From assembly GCA_963753185.1 (NCBI GenBank), contig CAVWBO010000007.1, positions 992,001 through 1,056,000 on the forward strand: 64,000 bases of DNA. The letters are read 5' to 3'. Shown here in pieces: positions 28,613-37,319 of this stretch; within the stretch, counting starts at the first letter, position 1, and every line of letters starts with the position of its first letter. The notes under the pieces were generated by a model. The model saw only the letters and a program-made list of their open reading frames with translations, had not been told where the DNA came from and did no database searches. Source of the stretch: SZUA-442 sp963753185 (GTDB taxonomy: Bacteria > Actinomycetota > Acidimicrobiia > Spongiisociales > UBA5794). The translations under genes were made by a program, and so were the position numbers.

Positions 28613-29605
28613 CTACCCGAAGACCCAGATCACGAGCCAGAACAGCGGTGCCGCGACGATCGCGCCATCGAACATGGCAAGGGATCCGGGCGCATTCTCG
28701 GTGTGGACGACGGTGCCGGTGCGAAGCATCGATCCGAGCGCACGCCCGGCGATGATGCCGGCCGCCACAGCAACGGCCCCCAGCATCCCTGCTGCGATAT
28801 CGAGCTCGGTGATGACGAGCCCTGCGACGAGGCCAGCGAGGAGGGCGCCGAGGAGGGCACCCACGTTGGCGTCGACCGACTGGATCGCCTGACCGTAGGC
28901 GCCGGCGATCCACGCTCCGGCGAGTGCGAGGACCGTGATGAGCACGAACGCGACGACGGCGTACGAGCCCGTGAGCCGGATGAGCACCAAACCTCCTGCT
29001 GCGGAGGCCGCGATCGTGGTGACGAGTCCGGTCGCGGCGATCGTCCGGAACTCCCGTGCGGAACGATCGAAGACGGGCCATGTCACGGCGACGGCGAGTC
29101 CGAGGGCTGTCGCTCCCGCGAGACCATCGAAGCCCCATGCGTAGGTGAACGCACCCGCTGCGCTCGCCGCGATGAGAGGGGGGAACACGACGAATGAGTC
29201 CCGTGTCGCTTGTGCCGTCTCCGATACATCCCACACCCAAGCGAGCACGGCGCCCACGGCGACGATCACGAACCATTCCTCTTGTGCCCACGCCACGGCG
29301 AGCAGCGACACGACGAGGGCGAACGACAGGATGTTCGGCGCTGCGTCGATCGTCGAGGCCATCGACGCAGTCCCGCCGCTCACTGGTGGAATGAGGGCGA
29401 CCTCGTCGTTCGCCGAGAGCGGGGTCGACAGGTCCGCGGCCTCACCGTTCACCCACGTGCCAGCGCTCGGGAGGCCTGAGCGGAACGGCTCGCCGAAGCG
29501 TTCGGCAGCCGTCTCGACGAGGTCCCCGACCGTCGGCGCGTCGATGACGACCGAGTCCGTTCCGGCGGATTCCCTGAGGTTGGCGAAGAGTCGGAGCGTG
29601 GCCAT
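28613..29605 (-). CDS. MoaD/ThiS domain fused to a polytopic CdsA-like membrane domain
   Basis: 330 residues. Residues 1-78 are a MoaD/ThiS sulfur-carrier domain (LRLFANLRESAG; TVGDLVETAAERFG; VNGE; DEVALIPPVSGG) with the double glycine at 77-78. Without a stop the frame continues into about eight helices whose end (GSMLRTG..HTENAPGSLAMFDGAIVAAPLFWL) resembles the CdsA cytidylyltransferase signature but lacks its Lys-Asp pair. A carrier role would need cleavage after the Gly-Gly. Start ATG 29605; an internal ATG just after the junction (MASTIDAAP) could also yield the membrane part alone. Confidence 0.7.
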   Translation of the reverse strand: MATLRLFANLRESAGTDSVVIDAPTVGDLVETAAERFGEPFRSGLPSAGTWVNGEAADLSTPLSANDEVALIPPVSGGTASMASTIDAAPNILSFALVVSLLAVAWAQEEWFVIVAVGAVLAWVWDVSETAQATRDSFVVFPPLIAASAAGAFTYAWGFDGLAGATALGLAVAVTWPVFDRSAREFRTIAATGLVTTIAASAAGGLVLIRLTGSYAVVAFVLITVLALAGAWIAGAYGQAIQSVDANVGALLGALLAGLVAGLVITELDIAAGMLGAVAVAAGIIAGRALGSMLRTGTVVHTENAPGSLAMFDGAIVAAPLFWLVIWVFG

Positions 29606-29662
29606 CGCTGCAAGCGTAGTGCCCCCTGTCCCACCAGACACGTCGGCGATCGGGCACCCTCC

Positions 29663-30814
29663 TCAGGTGGGGAGGAGAACGGGATCGACTCGGTCCGGGT
29701 CCGCGATGTAGGCGATCCGCCCACCGACGATCGTGCAGACCACCCTTGATCCGCCGGCGTCTGATCCGTCGAGGATGGCGATGTCCGCCCTGGCCCCTTC
29801 GCGGATGCGCCCGAGGTCCCGGCGGCGGACCGCGCTGGCGGGGTTGACGGTTGCAGCCCTGAGGACCTCGGACACCGGTGATGACACGACTCCTGCGAGG
29901 ATGTCGACAGCACGGTCCATGGTGGTGGCGGCACCTGCGAGTGTGCCGTCGTGCTTTCTCACGGCACCGCCGTTCGCGGTGACCGGAACGCCGCCGATGT
30001 GGTACTCACCGTCGGGCATGCCAGCGGCGGCGATCGCGTCGGTGATCAGCACGAAGCGGTCGGCGGCTGCGTTCCATGCGAGTTCGATGGTCGCCGGATC
30101 GTGGTGGTGGCCATCCACGATCATGCTGAAGTACGTCCGAGGATCGGTCAGGAGGACACCCGCGATCCCCGGATCGCGGGCCGTGATCGGGGGCATCGCG
30201 TTGAGGAGGTGGGTCCCCATGGTCGCACCCGCTTCGAGGGCCTCCCTTGCCTGGTCCGTCGTCGCAGCCGAGTGACCGATCGACACGATCGTCCCGGTGG
30301 CGGTGAACCGCCGGATCATTTCGAGAGCGCCACGCAGCTCCGGAGCGATCGTGATGATCGCGATGCTCGGGTGGGGCTCGAGCCTCGTGTGGGACGGCGC
30401 GGTGAGGAGGTGCTCGGGATGAGCCCCGCGTCGAGTGCCGGCGAGATGCGGTCCCTCGATGTGAAGTCCCATCGGTTCTGCGCCGACGTAGGCCTCGGGG
30501 CGCATCGCCATCGCGGCGATCGCGGCCTCCACCCTCTCGTGGGGAGCCGTGATGATCGTGGGGAAGAACGATGTGACGCCCGTGCGCGGGAGGAGGGCGC
30601 CCACCCGCCATATGGAGGACGGATCCTCAGTGAAGTCGGACCCGAAGGCGCCGTTGATCTGGAGATCGATGAAGCCGGCGACCACGGTCAGCCCTGAAGC
30701 ATCGATGACATGGCCCTCGAGGTGGTCGACCCTCGCCTGGATGCCGTCCACGACTCCTACGGTGATCGGCCCACCTTCGGCTCCCCTGCCTCCCTCGATC
30801 CGGATTCGTGTCAC
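29663..30814 (-). CDS. nagA: N-acetylglucosamine-6-phosphate deacetylase
   Basis: 383 residues of the amidohydrolase superfamily. Motifs are GFIDLQINGAFGSDF, the metal and substrate region GLHIEGPHLAGTRRGAH, SIGHSAAT, THLLNAMPP, and the catalytic aspartate in VLITDAIAAAG. It removes the acetyl group from GlcNAc-6-P in amino-sugar or wall recycling. GTG at 30814 is chosen because the barrel-cap strand (VTRIRIEGG) starts there. It follows fahA by 28 bases on the same strand and may be transcribed with the homogentisate genes. Confidence 0.9.
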   Translation of the reverse strand: MTRIRIEGGRGAEGGPITVGVVDGIQARVDHLEGHVIDASGLTVVAGFIDLQINGAFGSDFTEDPSSIWRVGALLPRTGVTSFFPTIITAPHERVEAAIAAMAMRPEAYVGAEPMGLHIEGPHLAGTRRGAHPEHLLTAPSHTRLEPHPSIAIITIAPELRGALEMIRRFTATGTIVSIGHSAATTDQAREALEAGATMGTHLLNAMPPITARDPGIAGVLLTDPRTYFSMIVDGHHHDPATIELAWNAAADRFVLITDAIAAAGMPDGEYHIGGVPVTANGGAVRKHDGTLAGAATTMDRAVDILAGVVSSPVSEVLRAATVNPASAVRRRDLGRIREGARADIAILDGSDAGGSRVVCTIVGGRIAYIADPDRVDPVLLPT

Positions 30815-30842
30815 GGTCGGGTCACGGAGGCGGCGGATCCGA

Positions 30843-32090
30843 TCACGCAGTGACGGTCCCGGTGCACGGACCGAAACCGATGGCGACGCCATCGGCGTTG
30901 GAGCAGCGAGCGTGCATCGAGACGGTGTCCCCGTTCTCGAGGAACGTCCTGTGGGATCCGTCTGCGAGGACGAGCGGATCGGTTCCGTTCCATGAGGATT
31001 CGAGGAGGGACCCGAATCCCCCCCGTTCTGGTCCCGACACCGTTCCCGATGCGAAGAGGTCGCCGGGACGAATGGTGGCTCCGTTGACGGTCGCGTGGGC
31101 GAGCTGCTGGGCCATCGTCCAGTACATGTCGAGGAACGATGTGGTGCACACCGTCGTCGGGGTACCTGCCTCCGGAGTGAGGACGACGGAGAGGTCGATG
31201 TCGACGCCGCGCCTGGCGTCCGGTGTGAGGTAGGGGAGCGGTTCCGGGTGCTGGGCGGGGGCGGTAGCTCGGAACGGCTCGAGCGCCTCGAGAGGCACGA
31301 TCCACGGAGAGATCGTGGTTGCGAAGGACTTGCCGAGGAACGGTCCGAGGGGAACGTACTCCCACGCCTGGAGGTCCCTCGCGGACCAGTCGTTCACGAT
31401 GCACAGCCCGAAGATGTGATGCTCGGCCTCGTCGATCGGGATCGAGGTGCCGAGCTCGGGTCCTTGTCCCGTCACGAATCCGACTTCGAGTTCGAAGTCC
31501 AGCTTCTCCGAGGGTCCGAACGTGGGCCCATGCCCGCCCCTGCGCTGACCGTGCGGGCGACGGATGTCCGTCCCCGACACGACGACGGTGCCCGCCCTTC
31601 CGTGGTAGCCGACCGGCAGGTGCCTCCAGTTCTCGAGGAGGGGGTCGGCGTCGGGGCGGAACATCCTGCCCACGTTGGTCGCGTGCTGCTCGCTCGAGTA
31701 GAAGTCGACGTAGTCACCGATGGCGATCGGGAGCGAGAGGTGGACGGGGCCCGCGATGAGGAGGTCGTGCTTGTCGCAGAACCGCCTCCCCTCGAGGTCC
31801 GCCTTGTTGAGTACCTCCACGATGCGCGACCTCACGGTCGACCATACGCCCCGGCCCTGTGCGAGGAATCCGTTGAGCGATGAGGCTCGGAATGTGTCCG
31901 GTTCGAGTCCGCTGTTCGCGAACAGCCCCGCAGCCTCCGCCTTGGCGAGATCGAAGATCCGCTCGCCGATCGCCACGCCGCATCGCGTCCCCGTCATGTC
32001 GGTGAAGACCCCGTACGGGAGGTTCTGGATCGGGAAGTCCGACCCTTCTGGGACGTCGACCCAGGAGCGGATGTGCGGCTCGACCCTCAT
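30843..32090 (-). CDS. fahA: Fumarylacetoacetase
   Basis: 415 residues of two-domain FAH. The N-terminal SH3-like domain has DFPIQNLPYGVF. The catalytic part has IGDYVDFYSSEQHATNVGRMFRP, LPVGYHGRAG, LDFELEVGFVTG, FGLCIVNDWSARDLQAWEYVPLGPFLGKSF and ERGGFGSLLESSW. It cleaves fumarylacetoacetate to fumarate and acetoacetate, the last step of tyrosine breakdown. The start overlaps the upstream gene stop (ATGA). Confidence 0.95.
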   Translation of the reverse strand: MRVEPHIRSWVDVPEGSDFPIQNLPYGVFTDMTGTRCGVAIGERIFDLAKAEAAGLFANSGLEPDTFRASSLNGFLAQGRGVWSTVRSRIVEVLNKADLEGRRFCDKHDLLIAGPVHLSLPIAIGDYVDFYSSEQHATNVGRMFRPDADPLLENWRHLPVGYHGRAGTVVVSGTDIRRPHGQRRGGHGPTFGPSEKLDFELEVGFVTGQGPELGTSIPIDEAEHHIFGLCIVNDWSARDLQAWEYVPLGPFLGKSFATTISPWIVPLEALEPFRATAPAQHPEPLPYLTPDARRGVDIDLSVVLTPEAGTPTTVCTTSFLDMYWTMAQQLAHATVNGATIRPGDLFASGTVSGPERGGFGSLLESSWNGTDPLVLADGSHRTFLENGDTVSMHARCSNADGVAIGFGPCTGTVTA

Positions 32091-33001
32091 CCCCCGTCCC
32101 CGAGGAACGCCAGATCCGCCAGCCCATCCCTCGGCTCGTCGATGTCGCAGGAACCGAATCCGACGAGCCCGCGCTGGCGTGATCTCCTGATCGCAGATCC
32201 CGGGAGTACGACGTCCCTCCAGCTCGCCGCAACCGGCGTGATCGTGAATGCTGTCGGATCGGACTCCGCGATGATGTCCCTGACAACCGACCGCGGCTGA
32301 CCGGCGTCGGCTGCAACCGACGCGATCAGCAGGTTGACGAACCCGTGCCGCCATCCGTCGAGGTCGGGATCGTGGTGGCGAACAGGCTGATGCAGGCCAG
32401 CCGTGGCCTTGAACGGGACGTCGGCGAACGACGCTGTCCACACGAATGCGGTCACCTCGTCGATCGTTGGGAAGTCGTCCTTCGTCAGTCCCCCGCATCG
32501 GAGCTTCGCACCGCCGCGCCGTCCACGGTCGCGCAGGGCATCGCCGACGGCCCTGATCTGGTCGTCGAGCGGCGCCGCCCTGTCCACCTCGATGTACACG
32601 GCGAGGTCGGGATCGATCGTGGCGACCGTGTCGATGAGGTCGCCAGGGTCGGTTCCGGTTTCGAGCATCAGTTCGACGGCGCCGATCGACAGGGCCGGTG
32701 ACATCTCCCTTTGGAAGTCATGGCCAACGGACGCACCTGCTCCGGGCGACATGTCGAAGACGACCCCGATGCTCCACGGCTGGTCTCCCGTTTCGAGGAC
32801 GTGCGTCGCCACGGCGGCGAGCTCCTGGAGCTGGGATGCCCTGACCAGGAACCGACCAACGATCCAGCGGTCGTCAGATGCCAGCGCGGCTCGATAGCTC
32901 GCCACCGCATCTGACATCGACAGCGAGGCGGGAGGGAACACCCCGGCGTAGTCGATCAACCCGCTGAACGCTGCCGTCCTCGCGTCGATCGCAAGCCTCA
33001 T
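32087..33001 (-). CDS. Unknown protein embedded in the homogentisate operon
   Basis: 304 residues, no named domain recognised. The N-terminus FSGLIDYAGVFPPASLSMSDAVASY and the later GAKLRCGGLTKDDFPTIDEV, FKATAGLHQPVRHHD look like a TIM-barrel-like enzyme with possible active-site Lys, Cys and His. The gene overlaps hmgA upstream and fahA downstream by four bases each (ATGA), so it is made with them and presumably serves the same pathway. A fumarylacetoacetate or maleylacetoacetate handling role is possible but unproven. Start ATG 33001; ATG 33016 is an alternative. Confidence 0.75.
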   Translation of the reverse strand: MRLAIDARTAAFSGLIDYAGVFPPASLSMSDAVASYRAALASDDRWIVGRFLVRASQLQELAAVATHVLETGDQPWSIGVVFDMSPGAGASVGHDFQREMSPALSIGAVELMLETGTDPGDLIDTVATIDPDLAVYIEVDRAAPLDDQIRAVGDALRDRGRRGGAKLRCGGLTKDDFPTIDEVTAFVWTASFADVPFKATAGLHQPVRHHDPDLDGWRHGFVNLLIASVAADAGQPRSVVRDIIAESDPTAFTITPVAASWRDVVLPGSAIRRSRQRGLVGFGSCDIDEPRDGLADLAFLGDGG

Positions 33002-34164
33002 CGACCCTCGAGCCATGTCCACGCGTATCCGTCTTCCTCGGTGTCGCGAGCACCCGGACCGAGGTCCAGGGGCCGGAACGTGTCGATCATCACGGCGAGC
33101 TCCTCGGTTCCCGATTTGCCGATGGAGGCCTCCACGGATCCCGGCTGTGGTCCGTGGGTGTGCCCGCCGGGGTGCAACGAGACGGACCCCTGTTCGATAC
33201 CGGCACCCTTGCGTGACATGAAGTCTCCGTCGACGTAGAAGAGGACCTCGTCGGAGTCGACGTTGGAATGGTTGTACGGGGCGGGGATGGCATCCGGGTG
33301 GTAGTCGAACAGGCGAGGCACGAACGAGCACACGACGACACCTGGCGCCTCGAAGGTCTGGTGGACGGGTGGCGGCTGGTGGACTCGTCCCGTGATCGGT
33401 TCGAAGTCGTGGATCGAGAACCGGTAGGGGTACAGGCACCCGTCCCACCCGACGACGTCGAATGGATGGTGCTCGTACACGAATCGGGTCATGCCACCGC
33501 GGTGCTTCACCAGCACGTCGACCTCTGAGTCCGACCGGAGGATCGGTGCGGAAGGGCCGTGCAGGTCCCGCTCGCAGTAGGGGGCGTGCTCGAGGAGCTG
33601 GCCGTTGCGTGACAGGTACCTGCGCGGCGGACCGATGTGGCCCCTGGTCTCGAGGATGAGCGCCCTGACCGGCTCCGAGGAAGCGTCGAGCTCGTACCGG
33701 TGGATCGTCGAGGCGGGAATCACGAGATAGTCGCCCGGTTCGAACCGGATCGCCCCGAACACCGTCTCGAGCGCCCCCGTCCCGCGTTCGATGAACACCA
33801 TCTCGTCGCCTGTCGCGTTCTTGTAGAGGCCGGAGCTGTCGGATCCGACGAAATAGGAGATGACGCAGTCCTCGTTCCCCAGCAGGATCGACCGCGCCGT
33901 GATGATGTCGCCGCCCGCCTTGAGCTTGTGGGTGCGGAAGTGACGAGGTCGCAGCGGATGGTTCGGGGTCGTCTCCTGGTCCTCGTGCTCGACCGCCTCG
34001 ATCGACTTGAGGGCCGTCGGCGGATGTCGGTGGTAGAGCAGGGCGGAATCGAACGAGAACCCCTCCTCGCCCATGAGCTCCTCCGCGAAGAGCGAACCGT
34101 CTGGCTGTCGGAACTGGGTGTGGCGCTTCGGCGGGACCTCGCCCACCATCCGGTAGTACGGCAT
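32998..34164 (-). CDS. hmgA: Homogentisate 1,2-dioxygenase
   Basis: 388 residues of a cupin-fold ring-cleavage dioxygenase. It starts MPYYRMVGEVPPKRHTQFR, with cupin strands FIERGTGALETVFGAIRFEPGDYLVIP and GGMTRFVYEHHPFDVVGWDG. The iron site region is NHSNVDSDEVLFYVDGDF followed by SVSLHPGGHTHGPQPG. It opens homogentisate to maleylacetoacetate. It is the first gene of the minus-strand operon, divergent from hpd, which makes its substrate. Confidence 0.95.
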   Translation of the reverse strand: MPYYRMVGEVPPKRHTQFRQPDGSLFAEELMGEEGFSFDSALLYHRHPPTALKSIEAVEHEDQETTPNHPLRPRHFRTHKLKAGGDIITARSILLGNEDCVISYFVGSDSSGLYKNATGDEMVFIERGTGALETVFGAIRFEPGDYLVIPASTIHRYELDASSEPVRALILETRGHIGPPRRYLSRNGQLLEHAPYCERDLHGPSAPILRSDSEVDVLVKHRGGMTRFVYEHHPFDVVGWDGCLYPYRFSIHDFEPITGRVHQPPPVHQTFEAPGVVVCSFVPRLFDYHPDAIPAPYNHSNVDSDEVLFYVDGDFMSRKGAGIEQGSVSLHPGGHTHGPQPGSVEASIGKSGTEELAVMIDTFRPLDLGPGARDTEEDGYAWTWLEGR

Positions 34165-34218
34165 GGATCTCCTCGGTCTCGAGACCATGGTACGCACCCG
34201 AACGCGCCATGCACGGCA

Positions 34219-34235
34219 GCCGAACTTCGTTCGGC
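34219..34235. promoter_or_regulatory. Inverted repeat in the hmgA-hpd divergent promoter region
   Basis: GCCGAAC-TTC-GTTCGGC, seven-base arms with a three-base spacer, lies midway between the divergent starts (34164 and 34301). It is placed to act as a common operator for tyrosine catabolism. A GATACT at 34263-34268 could be the hpd -10 element. Confidence 0.45.
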
Positions 34236-34300
34236 GAGCCGCGCGAGGATCATCCACCCTGCGATACTTGCACGGTCCGTGTCTGGTGAGAGGAGCCCCG

Positions 34301-35416
34301 ATGGATGTCGACATGACGCTGCGAGCGAGGGAGTTCGCGTCCAAGGACCCGTTCCCGATGAAGGGATTCGGCCCGGTCGAATGGTGGGTCGGAAACGCAT
34401 TCATGACCGCGCAGGCGTTCAGGGCCCTCCTCGGCCTCAGCATCGTCGGGTATCGCGGTCCCGAGACCGGTGTGGCCGATCGATCGTCCTACCTCCTGCG
34501 CGGTGACCAGATCCAGTTCATCGTCACAGGCGCCCAGGACGGGGATCACGAGATCAGCGAGCACGTCAAACTCCATGGTCCGGGCGTCAAGGACGTCGGG
34601 TTCCTCGTCCCCGACGCCGTGGCAGCGTTCTCGCGTGCGGTCGAACGCGGCGCCACCGCCCACCGTGAGCCCGAGGTGATCGAGAACGACCTCGGCCGCA
34701 TGGTGATCGCCGCCATTGGCGCCTACGGAGACACCGTCCACTCGCTGATCGAGGTCGATGGCGAGGATCCTCGCTTCGAGCCTCGCACCGATTCGATTGC
34801 TCGCGACACCGGGCTCCACGCGATCGACCACGTCGTCGCGAACGTGGAGCTCGGCGGTATGAACGAGTGGGTGCAGTTCTATGAGCGGATCTTCTCGTTC
34901 ACCATGTTGCGCCACTTCGACGACGAGGCGATCTCGACCGAGTACACGGCGCTCATGTCGAAGGTCATGGCAGGAGGGAACGGCGTCATCAAGCTCCCCA
35001 TCAACGAGCCTGCTCCGGGGAGGAAGAAGAGCCAGATCGAGGAGTACCTCGACTTCTACAAGACTCCAGGGGTCCAGCACCTCGCCTTGTCGACGTCGGA
35101 CCTCCAGACCACGATGGAGGAGATCCACGGAAGGGGCCTCGAGACGATCGAGGTACCGCACGAGTACTACACCGAGGCCCAGCAGCGCCTCGCGGAGTAC
35201 GACCTCGACTGGGACCGCATCGAACGCCTGAGTCTCCTCGTCGACAAGGACGAGGACGGGTACCTGCTGCAGACCTTCACGAAGATGCTCCAGGACCGTC
35301 CCACGGTCTTCTTCGAGTTCATCGAGCGACGCGGGGCCACCGGCTTCGGTATCGGGAACTTCAAGGCCCTGTTCGAGGCGATCGAAAGGGAGCAGGCCAA
35401 GCGCGGAAATCTCTGA
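34301..35416 (+). CDS. hpd: 4-hydroxyphenylpyruvate dioxygenase
   Basis: 371 residues, two VOC halves. Iron ligands are visible as the His in AIDHVVANVE, the His in GVQHLALSTSD, and the Glu in FFEFIERRG. The C-terminal region GFGIGNFKALFEAIEREQ is diagnostic. It converts 4-hydroxyphenylpyruvate to homogentisate for the divergent hmgA operon. Start ATG 34301 with GAGAGGAG eight bases upstream. Confidence 0.95.
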   Translation: MDVDMTLRAREFASKDPFPMKGFGPVEWWVGNAFMTAQAFRALLGLSIVGYRGPETGVADRSSYLLRGDQIQFIVTGAQDGDHEISEHVKLHGPGVKDVGFLVPDAVAAFSRAVERGATAHREPEVIENDLGRMVIAAIGAYGDTVHSLIEVDGEDPRFEPRTDSIARDTGLHAIDHVVANVELGGMNEWVQFYERIFSFTMLRHFDDEAISTEYTALMSKVMAGGNGVIKLPINEPAPGRKKSQIEEYLDFYKTPGVQHLALSTSDLQTTMEEIHGRGLETIEVPHEYYTEAQQRLAEYDLDWDRIERLSLLVDKDEDGYLLQTFTKMLQDRPTVFFEFIERRGATGFGIGNFKALFEAIEREQAKRGNL

Positions 35417-35473
35417 TCGTGATACGAGGAGCGAGTGTCGCGTTCTTGCGGATTGAGCGTGAGCGAAGTCTGA

Positions 35474-36352
35474 TCAGGGCAGGTACTGCTCTTCGATGTG
35501 GACGATCACATCGTCGGCGATGAACAGCCAGTAGGGGAGCGTTCCGCTGCCGTACCACTGCCACCCGACCGTTGCGACATCGTTGGACGGGTTCTCCGTC
35601 AGGGCCCGGAACGCCTCGAAGTCGACTGCCTCCCTGGTGAGGCAGGGGCCGTCCACGTAGCAGGCATGGAGGACCACGGAAGCTCCGGCGTCGATGGGGA
35701 GGGTACGCAGGCGCTCGTTGACGTTTCGGATGTAGAACCCGCCGTCCACGGTCCCATCGGCGTTGGCAACCCCGTCGTCGTCGGCCGCCGCATCCGCTTC
35801 CTCACCGACGAACCACTGCGCGTAGTCGGCGATGATCGTCGATGGCTCGGCGGTGGTCGCCACGATGTAGGCGAACTGTCGGTCGAGCGTTGGATCGTGC
35901 ACGACGGTGAGGGTTCGGGTGGCGGTCCTGCCGTCCGGGGCCGTCGCCTCGATCGGGATGTCGTGCGTGCCGACGTCCATGTTGGTCAGGTCGGCGAAGA
36001 AGCTCGTTCGGCCGTCGGGATCGCTGCGCGTCTCCGTCGGTGTCCCCCCGACCGTGACCGCGGCGGGTGTGGCGACCCACCCTTCGACCGAGAGGTCGCC
36101 CGTGGTCGTGTATGCGACGGCGCCGCCGGAGAGGGTGATCACCAGAGGATCGAATGCCGTCGAGGTGGTGGTCTGGGATGCGCCCGTCGTCGTGCTCGTG
36201 GTGGTGGCCTGCGTCGGCGTACTGGAAGGGAGCTGCGGTGCGACAGACGACGTGGTCGAACCCGAACTCGAGGAGCTACATGATGCGAGCACCAGTGCAA
36301 TGGCGAGCACCGAACCGGCGTGACGCCCAAGTGGGGTCAAGTCGCCTTTCAC
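35474..36352 (-). CDS. Putative lipoprotein, unknown function
   Basis: 292 residues. A lipoprotein signal with lipobox LASC near residue 25 is followed by a Ser/Thr-rich linker to about 65 and then an Ig-like beta domain (ITLSGGAVAYTTTGDLSVEGWVATPAAVTVGG, ending in VVHD). The C-terminal domain from about 155 contains two cysteines (HACYVDGPCLTREAVDF). No named function. Single gene, convergent with hpd; possibly a surface-exposed sensor or enzyme. Confidence 0.7.
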   Translation of the reverse strand: MKGDLTPLGRHAGSVLAIALVLASCSSSSSGSTTSSVAPQLPSSTPTQATTTSTTTGASQTTTSTAFDPLVITLSGGAVAYTTTGDLSVEGWVATPAAVTVGGTPTETRSDPDGRTSFFADLTNMDVGTHDIPIEATAPDGRTATRTLTVVHDPTLDRQFAYIVATTAEPSTIIADYAQWFVGEEADAAADDDGVANADGTVDGGFYIRNVNERLRTLPIDAGASVVLHACYVDGPCLTREAVDFEAFRALTENPSNDVATVGWQWYGSGTLPYWLFIADDVIVHIEEQYLP

Positions 36353-36399
36353 GCGACCAGCGTATCACCGCTCGCTAGACGTAGACGCAACCTCGATAC

Positions 36400-37236
36400 T
36401 CAATACAGCTCAGGCACGAAGGTCTGCTCGGTGATCGGCGGCCGGATGTACCCGTGATCGGGCTGTCGCGGCGGGAGTTCGATCGTTCCCAGGGTGCGGT
36501 CCTCGTAGGGGATGAGGGACAGCAGGTGGCTGATGCAGTTGAGCCTGGCGCGTTTCTTGTCCTCTGCGTTCACGACGTACCACGGAGCCTGCTTGATGTC
36601 GGTGTGGTCGAACATGATGTCCTTCGCCTTCGAGAACTCGACCCACCTGGCGCGCGACTCGAGATCCATCGGCGACAGCTTCCAGCGCTTCGTCTTGTCG
36701 TCGATCCGTGACCGGAACCGCCGTTCCTGTTCCTCGTCGCTGACGGAGAACCAATACTTGACCAGGACGATCCCGCTGCGCACCAGCATCCGCTCGAACT
36801 CGGGACACGATCGGAGGAACTCCCTGTACTCCTCCTCCGTGCAGAACCCCATCACGGGTTCAACGAGGGCCCTGTTGTACCAGGACCTATCGAACATGAC
36901 CATCTCACCCGCGGCGGGCAGGTACGGAACGTACCGCTGGAACCACCACTGGGTCTTCTCGCGCTCGGTCGGGGTGCCGAGGGCCTCGACCCTGCAGATG
37001 CGAGGATTGAGCCGCTCGCTTATCCGCTTGATGGCGCCCCCCTTGCCGGCGGCGTCCCTGCCTTCGAATACCACGATGACCTTGATTCCCTCGGTGCGGA
37101 TGTAGCTCTGCAGCTTGACGAGCTCGATCTGGAGGCGTTCGAGCTCCTCCTCGTAGAAACGCGTCTTGAGCTTGGGCTTCTTCTCGCCACGTACAGGTTC
37201 GATGGTGTTGAACACCGACTCGCTGGCATCGGTCAT
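36400..37236 (-). CDS. ppk2: Polyphosphate kinase 2
   Basis: 278 residues of the PPK2 family. The Walker A loop is FEGRDAAGKGGAIKR, the Walker B/lid region MVMFDRSWYNRALVEPVMGFC, plus KYWFSVSDEEQERRF. PPK2 enzymes transfer phosphate between polyphosphate and nucleotides, usually making GTP or ATP from polyphosphate. One-domain length. Start ATG 37236; divergent from the SAM hydrolase gene with about 80 bases between. Confidence 0.93.
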   Translation of the reverse strand: MTDASESVFNTIEPVRGEKKPKLKTRFYEEELERLQIELVKLQSYIRTEGIKVIVVFEGRDAAGKGGAIKRISERLNPRICRVEALGTPTEREKTQWWFQRYVPYLPAAGEMVMFDRSWYNRALVEPVMGFCTEEEYREFLRSCPEFERMLVRSGIVLVKYWFSVSDEEQERRFRSRIDDKTKRWKLSPMDLESRARWVEFSKAKDIMFDHTDIKQAPWYVVNAEDKKRARLNCISHLLSLIPYEDRTLGTIELPPRQPDHGYIRPPITEQTFVPELY

Positions 37237-37319
37237 GGTGACTCTTTCTCCGAGGATCATCCCCGACGATACTCGACGCGCAGGTGCCGCTGACGCCCCC
37301 GATCGGTAGCCTGCAGGCA

